Counted from the first letter of the stretch, positions 1 to 11,663 are shown. The stretch is DNA of 64,000 nucleotides from Poa pratensis (GCA_947311845.1 CAMZMU010000041.1:115851373-115915372), one strand, 5' to 3'. Translations and numbers: made by a program. Notes: generated from the letters alone by a model not told the origin.

Positions 1-2486
1 ACAGCTCGAAATCCTACCATTTCACCAGTCCATGTATGAAGAACTGACTCCTTCAAAAAATATGGTGAAACGAACGAGACGGCTGACAGCCCGAGTAGCC
101 CACAAGCAGCCAATACGTGGGAGCAGGGCAGATGAAACAATGCTGGTTTGTTACATGTGCACTGACATGTAGGTCGGGCTTCGTTTCCAATTCTCACCTC
201 ATGCGTTCTCAGTTGATTTCCACAACCAAACTTGTCATATGGTAAGCGCACCTCGAACCTCCTTTCTTGATTTCCTATGGCCTGCACTGCGTGATTCCGA
301 GCTTTTGCCATCTTCTTGTCCATGTACTCCGTAATCTTCTCACAGTAAGGTGTGTTTGGGTTGTTCACGATATGCAAGTGAGCTTTCTGACGTCTTTCTC
401 TGAAATACTTGATTGTGCCCTCAAAAATACCCTCCACAATGGCTGTCAGTGGCAACGCCCTATTTCCTCTGAGAACAAAGTTGTATGTTTCAGCCAAGTT
501 GGTAGTCATGACACCATACCTTGCTCCATAAGTGTCGTGCAACAAAGACCACCTCTCAATAGGCTCATGCTCGATCCATTGCTGAAAGTTTTTTATTAAC
601 CTCCCAGTCTTTCTCCTAACACCAGGCGGATCAAATCCTGGCAAGTCACACAGACCAACAGGTTCATCCTCAGCTGGTGGAGGTCCGCTTGCTTGCTGTC
701 GCCGTACAAGTTCTACATGTGCTGCTACAACAACATTTCGTGCAGCTTTCCTCTGCCTAACATGCTGGTTAGTGAACTCATCAAGCTTACCACGTATGAA
801 TGTGTATTTCCATGGTTGGTTCTGCTTGCATAGTTTTTTGAAAAGATTCATCAGAGCCTTATCACGGAATTGAGAGAAAAAATTGGCCCCCAAATGTCGC
901 ATGCACCAACGACTCTGCAGGTCAATCCATGGCGTTTGTTCACCAGCCACAGGGTTTGTGAGTGCCTTCACAGCATTCAGTATACCAGCATGACGGTCAT
1001 GAAGGACGCACACATTAGGCTTTTCTTTCACCACAGCTATTTTAAGCTGCCTAAAGAACCAAGTCCAACTTTCAGTGTTCTCGCTCTCCACAAAGGCAAA
1101 TGCGAGGGGCACGATCTGATTGTTGCCGTCCTGACCAATTGCGGTCAAGATCTGGCCCCTATACTTGCCAGTAAGAAAAGTACCATCAACACAGATCACT
1201 GGTCGACAGTGACTAAAAGCTTCAATGCTTACACCAAAAGAGAAGAACACACGATGCAACACCCTCACGGTTGGAAACTCTGCCATCCTAAAGTGTTTGA
1301 TGTCAACATATGTGCCTGGATTACGGGCCTGCAATGTGTGGAGGAGCCGAACAACTGAGTCATATGAGTCTAGGAACGATCCGAATCTATTCTCCAGAGC
1401 CATGTGCTTAGCCCTCCAAGCTTTGCCATAAGATATATGGTACTTGTACCTAGTGAACATCTTGTGGACGATTGCCTTCGCTTCCATAGCTTTGCCCTGT
1501 ACTATTTCTGAGTACAGCAACCGAGCTATAAGCGTTGATGAAATGTTACGATGATCTTGAGGAATACTCTCAATTCTACATGTGTGCTGTGTTACGTCGC
1601 CCACTTTCCAGTTTATAGAGAATTGAGGACAATAAGCGTGCACCCTACCAGGACAACCTGTAACCTCACATTCCATTGTCAGATATTTTTTACTTGACAC
1701 TTTAGTTCTGAATGTCTTACATGTTGACATTGCCCACTTAATGATTGCATCTTGCAAATGTTGCTTGTCGGGATACAGAGCACCCACAGCGACCTGGTTC
1801 TCATGGTATTCCCAGGCAGAATCATGACCATCGTTCACTGTCATTGACGCAGAGAAGTCATGACTCCATGATGCAGGATTAGGCACCACATGTTCGTCAT
1901 CCGACTCATCGGAATTATCACCGTAAGCACTATCACCATCTTCATCTTCCTCTTCCACCATTTGTTCGAATTCCAAGTCTGCATCTATCTCATCCCCATC
2001 ATTGTCTGCGGCTTCTGCCTGACTGTTTTGGCCTGATTCATAACCACCACCTCCAACATCTTCCTGATTATAGTGATGTTCAGAAAAATGCATCTCCTGA
2101 CTACTCTGCCCGGGATCGTGCCCTCCCTCGCCTTCAGGCGGAATCACCTCCTTCACAACAGGTAACAATAAGGCCATAGGGGTACATCCCCTGTTTTCGC
2201 AGCCTTGCAACCATCGCACCATCTGAGAGGTCCGATCTATCGGCCTCAGATAAAAAAACACCGGTGACCTCGACTTTGTCCACAGTGCGTGCACACCGAC
2301 GGTCTGTGTTTCAGGATTAAGCCCTAAACATGCTCCCAACCAATCTTTCAGCTGACTTATTGACCATGTTTCTGGGGCGTTCAGTTCCAACTCGGACCAT
2401 CTAAACTGGCTCAAATCAGCTCCCAACTCATTCATTACAACTGTGCCAGGACCGTAGTAGAACACACATTTCACTAAATTACTCAT
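1..2486 (-). CDS. MULE (MuDR-type) transposase, partial at window edge
   Basis: Reading the minus strand from the ATG at 2486-2484, about 828 codons stay open with no stop to the window edge, so the C terminus is outside. In order: an N-terminal region (about residues 1-110), a very acidic linker (about 130-190), a MuDR DNA-binding-like domain with conserved Cys/His (about 220-290), the MULE transposase core, and a SWIM zinc finger. Catalytic candidates are D434 in VDGTFLTGKYRGQ and D497 in LHDRHAG; the third acidic residue was not pinned down. The SWIM finger is CxC at 776-778 followed by C788 and H790. Such proteins cut and insert Mutator-like elements in the nucleus. The frame is intact and intronless, so this may be a functional transposase or a recently domesticated one. 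No terminal inverted repeat (TIR) was recognised within the window, so the element's ends are undefined. Confidence 0.9.
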   Translation of the reverse strand, partial: MSNLVKCVFYYGPGTVVMNELGADLSQFRWSELELNAPETWSISQLKDWLGACLGLNPETQTVGVHALWTKSRSPVFFYLRPIDRTSQMVRWLQGCENRGCTPMALLLPVVKEVIPPEGEGGHDPGQSSQEMHFSEHHYNQEDVGGGGYESGQNSQAEAADNDGDEIDADLEFEQMVEEEDEDGDSAYGDNSDESDDEHVVPNPASWSHDFSASMTVNDGHDSAWEYHENQVAVGALYPDKQHLQDAIIKWAMSTCKTFRTKVSSKKYLTMECEVTGCPGRVHAYCPQFSINWKVGDVTQHTCRIESIPQDHRNISSTLIARLLYSEIVQGKAMEAKAIVHKMFTRYKYHISYGKAWRAKHMALENRFGSFLDSYDSVVRLLHTLQARNPGTYVDIKHFRMAEFPTVRVLHRVFFSFGVSIEAFSHCRPVICVDGTFLTGKYRGQILTAIGQDGNNQIVPLAFAFVESENTESWTWFFRQLKIAVVKEKPNVCVLHDRHAGILNAVKALTNPVAGEQTPWIDLQSRWCMRHLGANFFSQFRDKALMNLFKKLCKQNQPWKYTFIRGKLDEFTNQHVRQRKAARNVVVAAHVELVRRQQASGPPPAEDEPVGLCDLPGFDPPGVRRKTGRLIKNFQQWIEHEPIERWSLLHDTYGARYGVMTTNLAETYNFVLRGNRALPLTAIVEGIFEGTIKYFRERRQKAHLHIVNNPNTPYCEKITEYMDKKMAKARNHAVQAIGNQERRFEVRLPYDKFGCGNQLRTHEVRIGNEARPTCQCTCNKPALFHLPCSHVLAACGLLGLSAVSFVSPYFLKESVLHTWTGEMVGFRA

Positions 2487-2985
2487 CTGAACAACCTAAA
2501 AATATGACACCAATTTACTGTCATAACCGGAACAACTACGTAATTTATTATTACTAACGGAACAACTATGTACTTAACAATAATGCATAGTTAATCACTG
2601 CTAACCCTAATTAGTCGAAGAACACGTACCCTTGAAGCGTGCCTTGAATCAACGGGAGTGCACCCCCACCACCACCACAGCTCGAGCAGCACAACTACCA
2701 CCACCACGTCTTCTGCGAGCTACACCAACCACCTCCACATCTCCACCATTGCTCCAAAAAATCACCACCAAATCACCCCACACCCTAACCCATTTGATAG
2801 ATCGGACTGTCCCTAACTATCTAACAGCTCTAGGCTACAGATTGGTTGGCTGGCTTCAAAAATCAGTGGACCAATGTAGAAATCGCCATGGGTGGAGGAA
2901 GGAAGAAGAAGGAAGAAGAAAGAAGAAAGAAAGCACGAGCAGGGGAGGAAAGATGGTCGCGTGATTGAAGCCAGCACCTAATCGG
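2487..2985. other. 5' flank of the MULE transposase gene
   Basis: About 500 bp upstream of the transposase start. It contains an AT-rich stretch near 2490-2600, then proline/threonine-biased sequence and a purine run of GAAGAAGAA type at 2895-2935. Short ORFs here show no recognisable domain and I treat them as noise. No convincing TATA box was singled out. Confidence 0.4.
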
Positions 2986-3180
2986 CATCGGCAAGGCCGA
3001 TAAGCCCTTGTCGGCTTCGACAAGGCCGATAAGGCGCGCCCCGTGACCTCGACAGCCCTGTCGGCTGGCAGGCTGGCCCACCACGGCTCCCTGTCGGCTT
3101 GCGCCAGGCCGACTTCGCCCTATCGGCCTCCGCCACCTCGACAAGCCCCTGTCGGCTTCGGCGAAACCGACGCCGCATTA
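2986..3180. repeat. Degenerate GC-rich TCGGC...GGCCGAT repeat
   Basis: The phrase GTCGGCTT/AGGCCGAT recurs at irregular 30-60 bp spacing through this block (for example near 2990, 3010, 3058, 3092 and 3150). All reading frames therefore give repetitive peptides. It lies about 500 bp upstream of the transposase start. It may be the 5' untranslated or subterminal part of the MULE, but no inverted partner is visible. Confidence 0.5.
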
Positions 3181-4923
3181 TTGCTGAAATTGTGCACAAT
3201 CAGCTATTATTTGTGCAATTTTATTAAAAAAATGTATTATTAAAAAAAAATTAGCTAAAATTCGTGTGTTGCTCAGGCTGTGACTGGACCGATCATCGCT
3301 GGAGGAGATAGTAGCTAGGATCCTGATTGTGATGGATGGGCAGGTGCATCCTACCCAAAACGTCCTCGCTCTCCTCTGTGGCTGTCGTTAACTTGTTATG
3401 TTTTCTTTTATCTCTTCCTCCGATTCGCCGTAATTTTTGTATGTATATACTAGGCCAAGAAACCCGATGCAACTGAAACATCAAAATTTGCTACAAACTT
3501 AACATTTTTTTTGTTACATTTTTTTCATGGGGTTCAAGAACAAAATACTTCCATATGTAATCTGGTTAGAACAATATATGTGCCCTTCTTCATGTCCCTC
3601 GTGACGCTTCTCCCACTTTCTTCCTCTCCCAGTCGACGCTCTCCTCCTCTAATCCACGTCGCCACCTCCCACTTCCCTCTCTCCAGTAACCCATAACATG
3701 CCACGTTTTCTTGTTCATTGCCCTAAACAACAGACCAGGCATGCCACCATGAAGCTCTTTGTCTTAAAATTACAAGTATATTTATAACTTCAAAAACATT
3801 GTCGAATCTCCAATTCATAATGCACGATAAGTCTTCTAGATTTCTACACATGAGATGTGGACGCCTACATTGTCCTAACTTTGAACATGAAAGACATAAT
3901 TTGGACATTAAAGAACACATAAACAAGAAATTCAACTATTAAATGAAAACCTTAATATTTTTATATTTTATATTTTCTATATCAATATACATTAATAAAT
4001 AATATCCCTTTATTTACTTACACCTAGAATAGACATGTATGCACTCTAGAAACCTCTATCAACTTTTAGAGCTCTCCACCATGATATTTTAGTAAGCACA
4101 ATAGACACAGTCACATTCATATATTTGTAATTCATATTAGTGCCACAAAATCAATCTACAAAGACGTATTTTTCTCTTTTCTTCTTTCTCTCTAATCCAA
4201 ATGTATTTAACCAAATTGTTCTTTTGAGGCAAACATGTAGTTTCCTGAAAAGAAAACACCATATGTAATTTTTGTTGCAATATATGTTTTGAATCGAGTG
4301 TGAATGTATTTTCCATTAAATATTTACATGCATTATTATGTGGCTAAGTTTGTTAAGTGTGATAGAAAATTATAATTGCACATAATTATATTCGAGTATT
4401 GCCACGAACCACAATATGATCTGAACATTGCACTGAAGCATGTTGGATTTGCTTGTCTAACTAAGTAATTTTCGAGCCAGCATTCGACGCGACACATTTT
4501 TACTATCTGTAGTGATGTGTAGTTTTACCATACCTCGAGCGAATTTACAATGTTATCTGATATTTTCAAATTGATTGCGGCCTAAATGAGATCGACCAAA
4601 CTGATTCCCCCAAGTGAACGATGAAGCGTTTCGAGATAGATTTGGTAATCGCGGTACCTCTAATCATTGGTGGATCTTAACCTGCACACACACATCATAG
4701 CCCCATGATGAAAACTATCAAATTCCTAGGAATCACCCCTTATGTCCAAAAAGGGCCCAAGCATGCTCACAAGAGACAATCTACACTACGAAAGCTTAAA
4801 ACCAATCATTTACTCACACATTACTGAAATGAATAATATACATAAATGCAATGGGTTCACAACTAACAAAACTTTAAGTAAAGAAAAAAATTGTGGCAAA
4901 TTTTGCTCTAAATGACAAGCTTG
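3181..4923. other. AT-rich intergenic DNA, no gene seen
   Basis: About 1.7 kb of AT-rich DNA. Short ORFs have no recognisable domains. An imperfect inverted pair (AAATTGTGCACA / TTGTGCAATTT) lies near 3187-3223. Nothing else is supported. Confidence 0.5.
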
Positions 4924-5691
4924 CTGTTCACCCGGAGGATCGATCCTCCCGGTCGCTCCACTCAAATGCACCAAGCAAGCAACACAGAGATATACAACCA
5001 TGGCCTTGGCCCGACTGTCCTCAGCCTACGTCCTCCACCTCCATTCTCCACCCCTAGCGTCCTCCCCCTCCGTCCCCCGCAGTTCGCCGAAGCCAACAAA
5101 TGACGGGCATGCCTCCATGGAAGGTCCTCGTGATGGTTGGAACTAGAACATGAATTCGAATGCATGCACAGAGCTCAAGGAATAGTGGGGTGCCATAGGA
5201 GATGAGTTCAGACTTCCTAGATCTAACTCTGACAAGTTGGATTCGTCGCCGGCGAGCGCCGATGGCCAGTGGTCCAAATCGAGGTTAGTAATTTACGATA
5301 TTTTCGATGTTGCATACGTTCTTTCGTGATGCTGCAAACTTGTATGTGTTTTGCTATTTACACACATGCAAGATGTTGCAACGATTCTGGCGCCTGTTGC
5401 AAATGTTGTTTTAGTGTTGTAAATTCTTTTTAGGGATGCTGGAGACGTTTTGATTGCATACTGCATACCGTGTTGACCTTTTTATGAAAATTTTCGTGAC
5501 CACTGGCAGTTTTGTTGCATAGTCATATTTGTTTGTTGTATACTCATTTTTTGTTCCGTATGTGTTTTCGGGATGTTGCGATGCTCAGCGCGGGATGAAA
5601 ATATTGCAACAATGTTATAATAGTACAAAATTTTGATGTGTGGAAGTCCACTTCACAACAATTGGTCGACTAGCGATCCTCTGGGGTGAAC
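4924..5691. mobile_element. Possible small inverted-repeat element
   Basis: GTTCACCCGGAGGATCG at 4924-4940 is matched in inverted orientation by CGATCCTCTGGGGTGAAC at 5674-5691, with one small indel. The 0.77 kb between them is non-coding with repeated GTTGCA/TGTTGCA words. No clear target-site duplication was seen. It could be a degenerate MITE-like element or chance similarity. Confidence 0.3.
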
Positions 5692-6124
5692 GATCGGAGG
5701 ATTTTATCCCGGAGGGCGCCTAGCAGAGCAGCAGTGCCCTTCTGTTAAAAATACAGAATTGCCACGGGGCTAGCAGCGGCCGATGAGCCTCTCCCATGAC
5801 TCTGACAGTTGGCAATGTAAAGCCTATTATCTCAGGCGTGCCCACCAGTCAGCCACTTCTCCTCACCACGTGGCAACGAACACCTTACCTCCTTCCGGTG
5901 TTCATCTTCTTTCTTTCCGAATCGAGATCAAGACGGCGAGAGGAAGGAGAGGCAACGTGAATCCCGAACCCCTGATTTGCCACCCGCTCCCCTCCAAAGG
6001 TAACATGTCTGCCCTGAGATCTCCAAGCCGGGCACTTCAGATCGGTTCTTCTCCTCTCTCCTTTTTTCTGTGTGATTTTCTGTAAATTTCTGATTCTTTT
6101 CTACCTTGGATTCGATTCTGTCAG
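5692..6124 (+). other. Upstream/5' UTR region of the membrane-protein gene
   Basis: Pyrimidine-rich sequence from about 5860 to 6124, rich in TCTC and TTCTT, directly precedes the ATG at 6125 and looks like a grass 5' leader. No TATA box could be placed with confidence. Confidence 0.35.
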
Positions 6125-6640
6125 ATGGCGGTGAAGGCGGCCTTCGCGACGGTTGCGGTGATGCTTCTGGCCACAGCGCACTTAACGGCGTCGGCTCCTG
6201 TGATTGCCCCAGCATTCCTCTGGGCGCCGGAGAACTATGGGTGTGATTGCTTGGGCTTCCCCTGGTCTCCTAATTATCTCAGCGTCATAGATGGAGCTAT
6301 AGTGATCGATGTGACTTCTTGAGAATTGCACTTCGGTTTGAGATGATTAGGAATCGGCGTGAGGAACTTGTGTCATCTACGGATTTAAGTTAAATGCCTG
6401 AATTTGAGTTCGGATTTATTGACAAGCAAGATGAGTGTCCTTCAAGATAGACAAACATCAGCAGAGACTTCAGCAAACTGTATGTTCCTCCACGACTTTC
6501 CACAAAACAAATCGCTGCAACCTGGCACACACCATAGGAGAATAAAGCACAGGCATCAGTGAGGGACTTAGGGCTAAAACTGGCATTTGATTTGAATAAT
6601 TAGCACAGCAGAAGCATTTGGTTTCCTTATTTTATGAATA

Positions 6641-6660
6641 ATTAGCACTGAAGAACCTCT
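6641..6660 (+). repeat. 20-bp direct repeat, left copy
   Basis: ATTAGCACTGAAGAACCTCT occurs here and again at 13785-13804, bracketing the whole transposon cluster in intron 1. Further similarity follows: ATTGAATAAAACAATATC here against ATTAAATAGAACAATGTCC near 13845-13862. Helitrons do not make target duplications, so this probably reflects a local duplication or repair event. Confidence 0.75.
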
Positions 6661-7283
6661 ATTGAATAAAACAATATCTGAAGGCGGCGGTACGTCAAGA
6701 TAGAACAGGCAAAAACGTATCTGAAGGCACGCCCGCACTTCCAAAATCTGGGTTGTTAGTCAAGGTGGGACTAAAATTATGCATGCAACTCCTACGATCG
6801 TACGTACGTACGTCGCCTCGCACACGCTCCGTCGCTCCATCGCGATGTGGCCCATCATAGCCATGAGGCAGGCCCAGCCAATCGAGTTGGGACAGCGCCC
6901 TCATGATCGAACCCGCTCACTCTGATCCTATCGATAATTCTCAAAAAAAAACTCTGATCCTATCGATTTGTGAGCGTAGACCGTATCCTACCGGAATAGT
7001 GCCTAGGACTCCATCAGTCCACCGTCATAAAGTTGAAGGCGCTGTCAAAGACGGAGATGTACGTCGGCAAGCTCATGGTGATTGCCAAGACCAAGGGCGG
7101 GGCGGTACTCCTCTTGCCACGGAAAGTCGATCCTCTGCTCTGCTTGTCTGTTCATGGAGGAGGATGAAGAGGGAACATATCTGCTTGCCAACATGAGTAC
7201 CAGCAGGAAGCCATCAGCGGTGCTAGCTTTTGACGTCGACCAATCTCCACCATTGCACTACCGTCGGGCAAGCACGTCCCGTC

Positions 7284-7412
7284 TGTTGGGAAAATAGACT
7301 AATTGTATTCCCTGAGGGCCAAAGGCCACAATATGTAGTACATACAGGTGCAATATGCAGGAAACCCCCTAACAGGTGGGGAAAATACAAATATACAATA
7401 TCTACTCTAACA
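7284..7412 (-). repeat. Copia LTR (3' LTR of the minus-strand element)
   Basis: 129 bp, TGTTGGGA...TCTAACA on the plus strand, identical to the copy at 11664-11792. Confidence 0.95.
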
Positions 7413-7426
7413 CCCCCCCCCCCCTC
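7413..7426 (-). other. Copia polypurine tract
   Basis: On the minus strand a GA/G-rich run containing twelve consecutive G residues lies directly before the 3' LTR, the position expected for the plus-strand primer of reverse transcription. Confidence 0.8.
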
Positions 7427-7430
7427 AAAC

Positions 7431-8756
7431 TCATGGTGGATCCACAACACTGAGTTTGGAGAGCAAAAAGTCATGCTGCGCTCGGGTTTGTGCCTTTGTA
7501 AAGAAATCCGCCAACTGCAAATCTGAAGGCACATAATGAAGCGCAACAACCTGATCCTGCACCTGAGCACGTGTATAAAAAGCATCAACACCAATATGCT
7601 TGGTCAGCTCATGCTTGACCGGATCACGTGCAATACTGATAGCACCTGTACTGTCACACAAAAGTGGAGTGGGTGTCGTAACAGAGACCCCAAAATCTGC
7701 AAGCAACCACCGTAACCAAGTCACCTCAGCAATCAACGAAGCCATAGCCCGCAACTCAGCCTCAGTACTCGAACGAGAAACCGCTACCTGTTTCTTCGTC
7801 TTCCAAGCAACAAGCGAACCACCAAGAAACACACAGTAAGCAGAAAGTGAACGACGATCCGAAGGATCACTCGCCCACGTAGCATCCGAGTAGCACTGGA
7901 GCTGGAGAGAGCTGGAGCGAGGGAAGAAAAGGCGACGAGTAATCGTGCCACGAAGATAACGAAGGACACGGAGAAGATGACTGTAGTGAACAGTGGTAGG
8001 AGCTGAGACAAACTGACTCAGAATATGAACAGGATAAGAGATATCAGGACGAGTGACGGCAAGATAAACAAGACTCCCAACAAGATGGCGATAACGTGTG
8101 GGATCAGAAAGAGGATCGCCATCAGTAGGACGAAGCTTAACATTAAGCTCCATAGGAGTGTCGACGGTGCGCTCATCCATAAGAGCAGCACGAGTAAGGA
8201 GATCCTGAATATACTTCTCCTGAGAGATGTAAAAACCATCAGAAGTAGAAGAAACCTCAATGCCAAGAAAATAGCGAAGAGGACCAAGATCAGTCATAAG
8301 AAACTGATCACGAAGACGAGCCTTGACAAAGGCAATATACTCAGGATCATCACCAGTAATGATCATGTCATCAACATAGAGAAGGAGAAGAGTGCGTCCA
8401 CGAGGAGAAGTGTGAACAAATAGCGCTGGATCATGAAAACTAGGAGAGAAACCAGCAGCAGTCACCACAGAGGCAAAGCGCTCAAACCAGGCACGAGGTG
8501 CCTGTTTCAGGCCATAGAGAGAGCGTCGAAGACGACAAACCATCCCATCGGGAACAGAATACCCAGGAGGAGGCTGCATGTAAACCTCCTCACTCAGCTC
8601 GCCATTAAGAAAAGCGTTCTGAACATCAAGCTGGGACACGGACCAGCGTCGAACAGAAGCAACAGCAAGAAGAGTACGCACAGTGGTCATATGAGCCACA
8701 GGAGCAAAAGTCTCATCATAGTCACGGCCATGCTCCTGCTGAAAGCCACGGGCCAC
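7431..8756 (-). CDS. Copia reverse transcriptase - RNase H
   Basis: 441 residues from the first ATG; similarity continues upstream past 8820 in the same frame, so the ATG is not a natural start. The reverse transcriptase contains QLDVQNAFLNGEL, SLYGLKQAPRAW and the catalytic LLLYVDDMIITG (around residues 125-135). RNase H follows with YSDATWASDPSDRRS, SRSSTEAEL and LLCDSTGAI. The ORF ends 18 bp before the polypurine tract. It is separated from the gag-integrase frame by two frameshifts, so it could not be made as one polyprotein from this copy. Confidence 0.93.
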   Translation of the reverse strand: MARGFQQEHGRDYDETFAPVAHMTTVRTLLAVASVRRWSVSQLDVQNAFLNGELSEEVYMQPPPGYSVPDGMVCRLRRSLYGLKQAPRAWFERFASVVTAAGFSPSFHDPALFVHTSPRGRTLLLLYVDDMIITGDDPEYIAFVKARLRDQFLMTDLGPLRYFLGIEVSSTSDGFYISQEKYIQDLLTRAALMDERTVDTPMELNVKLRPTDGDPLSDPTRYRHLVGSLVYLAVTRPDISYPVHILSQFVSAPTTVHYSHLLRVLRYLRGTITRRLFFPRSSSLQLQCYSDATWASDPSDRRSLSAYCVFLGGSLVAWKTKKQVAVSRSSTEAELRAMASLIAEVTWLRWLLADFGVSVTTPTPLLCDSTGAISIARDPVKHELTKHIGVDAFYTRAQVQDQVVALHYVPSDLQLADFFTKAQTRAQHDFLLSKLSVVDPP

Positions 8757-8817
8757 AAGACGCGCTTTATAGCGCTCAAGAGATCCATCAGAGCGAGTCT
8801 TAATTTTATAGACCCAC

Positions 8818-11225
8818 TTACACGTGATAGGACGAACACCAGAAGGGGGGAAACAAGATCCCAGGTGCCAGTGCGCTCAAGCGCAGCGATCTCCTCAGCC
8901 ATGGCAAGCTGCCATTCAGGATGAGCTCAGCATCCCGATAAGAAGTCGGCTCGGAGACGACAGAGAGACCATACTGACTAGGAGAGTAACGGTCTGGAGC
9001 ACGACGCTGACGAACAGGCGGAAGAGGTGGAGAACTAGGAGACTCATCGGCAGAAGACAACTCATCAGAAGAGGAGAGAGAAGGATCATCGGGCGGAGAG
9101 TCCGGAACTATAGAACGCCGAGAATAGTGGAAGGGAAAAGGAGACAAGGGAGAAGGAGGACCAGCTGAATCAGAAGAAGAGGAAGGAGAACTAGGAGGCG
9201 AAGATGGCGCCGGAGTCGGAGGGGGCGCATCAGGAGGAGAAACAGGAGGGACGGAGGGTGGTGCATCAGGAAGGAGAAGAAAAGAGAGATCATCCACCGG
9301 GTAAGTACCAGAGGTGGGGCGGGGATAGAAGGGACGCGTCTCTTCAAACGTGACATCACGAGAGATACGCATCCGACGACCAACAGGGTCCCAACAGCGA
9401 TAGCCCTTATGCTCATCACTGTATCCTAGAAAAACACACTCAACAGACTGAGCGGTCAGTTTGGTGCGTTCGCGAGGAGGTAGAAGAACATAGCAAACAC
9501 AACCAAATGAACGAAGAGTCGAGTAGTCTGGAGAGCTACCAGAGAGACGCTCGAGAGGAATGCCACCTTGAAGGGCAGCAGAAGGCTGAATGTTAATGAG
9601 ATAAGTCGACGTAGCAACAGCCTCAGCCCAGAAATGCGGCGGGAGAGAGGAAGCAATCATCATAGCACGGGTAGTCTCAAGAATATGACGATGCTTACGC
9701 TCGGCAACACCATTTTGAGCATGGGCGCCGGGACAGGAGAACTGCGCAAGGGTGCCCTGCTCAGCAAGAACACCACGCAGATGCTGAGAGATAAACTCTC
9801 CAGCAGAATCAGCACGAAACACACGAATAGGCGTGGAAAACTGAGTACGAACCATGGCCGCAAAGCGCTGATAAATAGCAAGTACCTCACTGCGAGAGCG
9901 CATAAAAAACAACCAGGTGTACCGTGAAAAATCATCAATGAACAAAATATAGTATCTATGGCCCCCTTTGGAAGCAAAAGGAGCCGGACCCCAAACATCT
10001 GAATGAACTAAATCAAAAGGTCGCTGAGATACAGACACACTAGTAGGATAGGAAAGCTGAATCTGTTTGCCTAAACGACAACCCTGACACGAATGTAAAG
10101 ACACATCTCCTGAGACAGACCCCAGAAGACCACGGATAATGTCCTGATCCGACAGTGCAGCAGCAGAAGAGCCTGAAGAACCAGCCTGGGCAACAGCAGA
10201 AGATCCTGAAGAACCAGACTGCCTACGAGAATGGTACTGCTGACGTAGGCTGGGATCCCTCTTCCAGCAGCTAGAGACATCATGGCCAGACTTGCCACAG
10301 TAGGCGCAGGGAGGACGTGGAGGTGCACGATGCTGCTGAGGCTGACTCTGGCCCTGGACCGGAGGAGTAGAGAGTATCGGCGGTCCTGGAGACCGCAACG
10401 GAGGACCACGAGCAGCAAGTACAGAGGGAACCGCAAGAAGACCAGCACCACGAAGACGTGTCTCCTCAGCACGAAGCTCAGCTAGTACCTCAGAGAGCGG
10501 AACACGACCACGGGCAAGCAGCTGTGCACGACGCGGCTCGAACTCCTTACGGAGCCGCGACAAGAACTCAAAGACGCGCTGAAACTCCAGATCCGCGCGC
10601 ACAGTCAGACAACAGGGACAGGTGCCACACACAGCTGTACGAAGAGAATCAAGCTGACGCCAAATAGCAGCACTCTGAGTATAGAACTCATCAACAGTGG
10701 AATCACCCTGCTGAAGGTCATGCTCCTGACGAACCACAGATAGATAAAGAGCATCACCAGACGGCTGATAGCGCTGACGAAGAAAAGTCCATTGAGCAGC
10801 AGCAGTGGGAAGACCCATGAACTCAGCAGCATACTGAGGCAGAACACTGGAAGTGAGGACAGCAGCAACACGAGCATCCTCATCAATCCACTGAGTGTAG
10901 TCAGTCAGATCCAGCCGGTATGTCGCAACAGCAGTAGAATGGTCCTGGACCTCCCGGTCATAAGCATCCAGAGCAGTATCATAAGCACGATGGGCTGTAT
11001 CCTTGACCTCCTGAGTAGCATCGGGGGCAAAGGCAACAGGCTGCGGCGCAATAGGCGCCAGAGGAGCAACGGGCGCGGCGGACATGAGACCTCGCCAGAA
11101 AGCACACCCCAAAGACGAAGACCGCGCATGTGGACGCGCATGAAGGCAGCAAAATCAGGATAATTCGCGCCATCAAAAGTCACCGGGCAGCGAGGAATCG
11201 CAACATAGCCCGACGAGGAAGACAT
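8818..11225 (-). pseudogene. Copia gag-integrase, frameshifted and lacking protease
   Basis: Gag begins at the ATG at 11225 (MSSSSGYVAIPRCPVTFDGA). The frame shifts near 11075 into a 764-residue ORF (8818-11112). That ORF carries the gag core ([32 protein letters not shown]), a CCHC zinc knuckle ([14 protein letters not shown]) and the integrase with D in HSDVWGP, D in RADSAGEF and E in [11 protein letters not shown]. Between the knuckle region and [10 protein letters not shown], where the aspartic protease and the histidine part of the integrase zinc finger should lie, only a short Ser/Gly linker remains. This is an in-frame deletion with a likely junction at a repeated R-G-L coding sequence. 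Two further frameshifts at about 8920 and 8845 (a G/C homopolymer) break the link to reverse transcriptase. Confidence 0.9.
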
Positions 11226-11275
11226 AGCAATTTTTTTTTTTTTAGACAGAAACCGAGAAACGAGTCAACGCCGGG

Positions 11276-11640
11276 GGAGCAGAGGAGATCGATCTCGATC
11301 GGCCGGGCGGACGGGGTCGCACGAAGATCACCGGGCGGACGGAGGTCGCCGGGCGGCCGGGCGTGCGGGCGGGCCGGCGGGCGGACGGAGACCTTGGGCG
11401 GGCCGACGGGCGGACGGAGATCGGCCGGCGGAGATCGGAGTGCGGGCGGGCCGGCGTGGGGAAGCTTGATCGGCCGGCGGAGATCGACGAGGTCGACGAG
11501 TTCGAGCCACGGACGAGATGAGGCGGCCGGACAAGGGCCACGGACGAGATGAGGCGGCCGGACAAGGGCGGCGCGGCGGCGGCCGGACGCGGCGGCGGAT
11601 GGCCGGGACGTGCGGCGGCGGCGGCTGCGTGGAGAAAGAG
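11276..11640 (-). repeat. GC-rich leader with tandem repeats (copia 5' UTR)
   Basis: Very GC-rich leader between the primer site and gag, made of GGCCGGCGGAGATCG-like repeats. A near-exact tandem copy of GGACGAGATGAGGCGGCCGG occurs at 11511 and 11541. It is non-coding; apparent ORFs here are repeat shadows. Confidence 0.7.
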
Positions 11641-11651
11641 GAGCTAGGTTA

Positions 11652-11663
11652 GCTCTGATACCA
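11652..11663 (-). other. Copia primer binding site (initiator tRNA-Met)
   Basis: On the minus strand TGGTATCAGAGC follows the 5' LTR immediately. It is complementary to the 3' end of initiator methionyl tRNA, the usual copia primer. Confidence 0.92.

Noticed and set aside
267..599. Plus-strand ORFs inside 1-2486 (also 870-1358)
   Set aside because: Shadows of the minus-strand MULE transposase; composition follows the antisense frame.
2863..3199. Short ORFs on both strands in the TCGGC repeat
   Set aside because: Explained by the GC-rich repeat; no domain and no consistent start.
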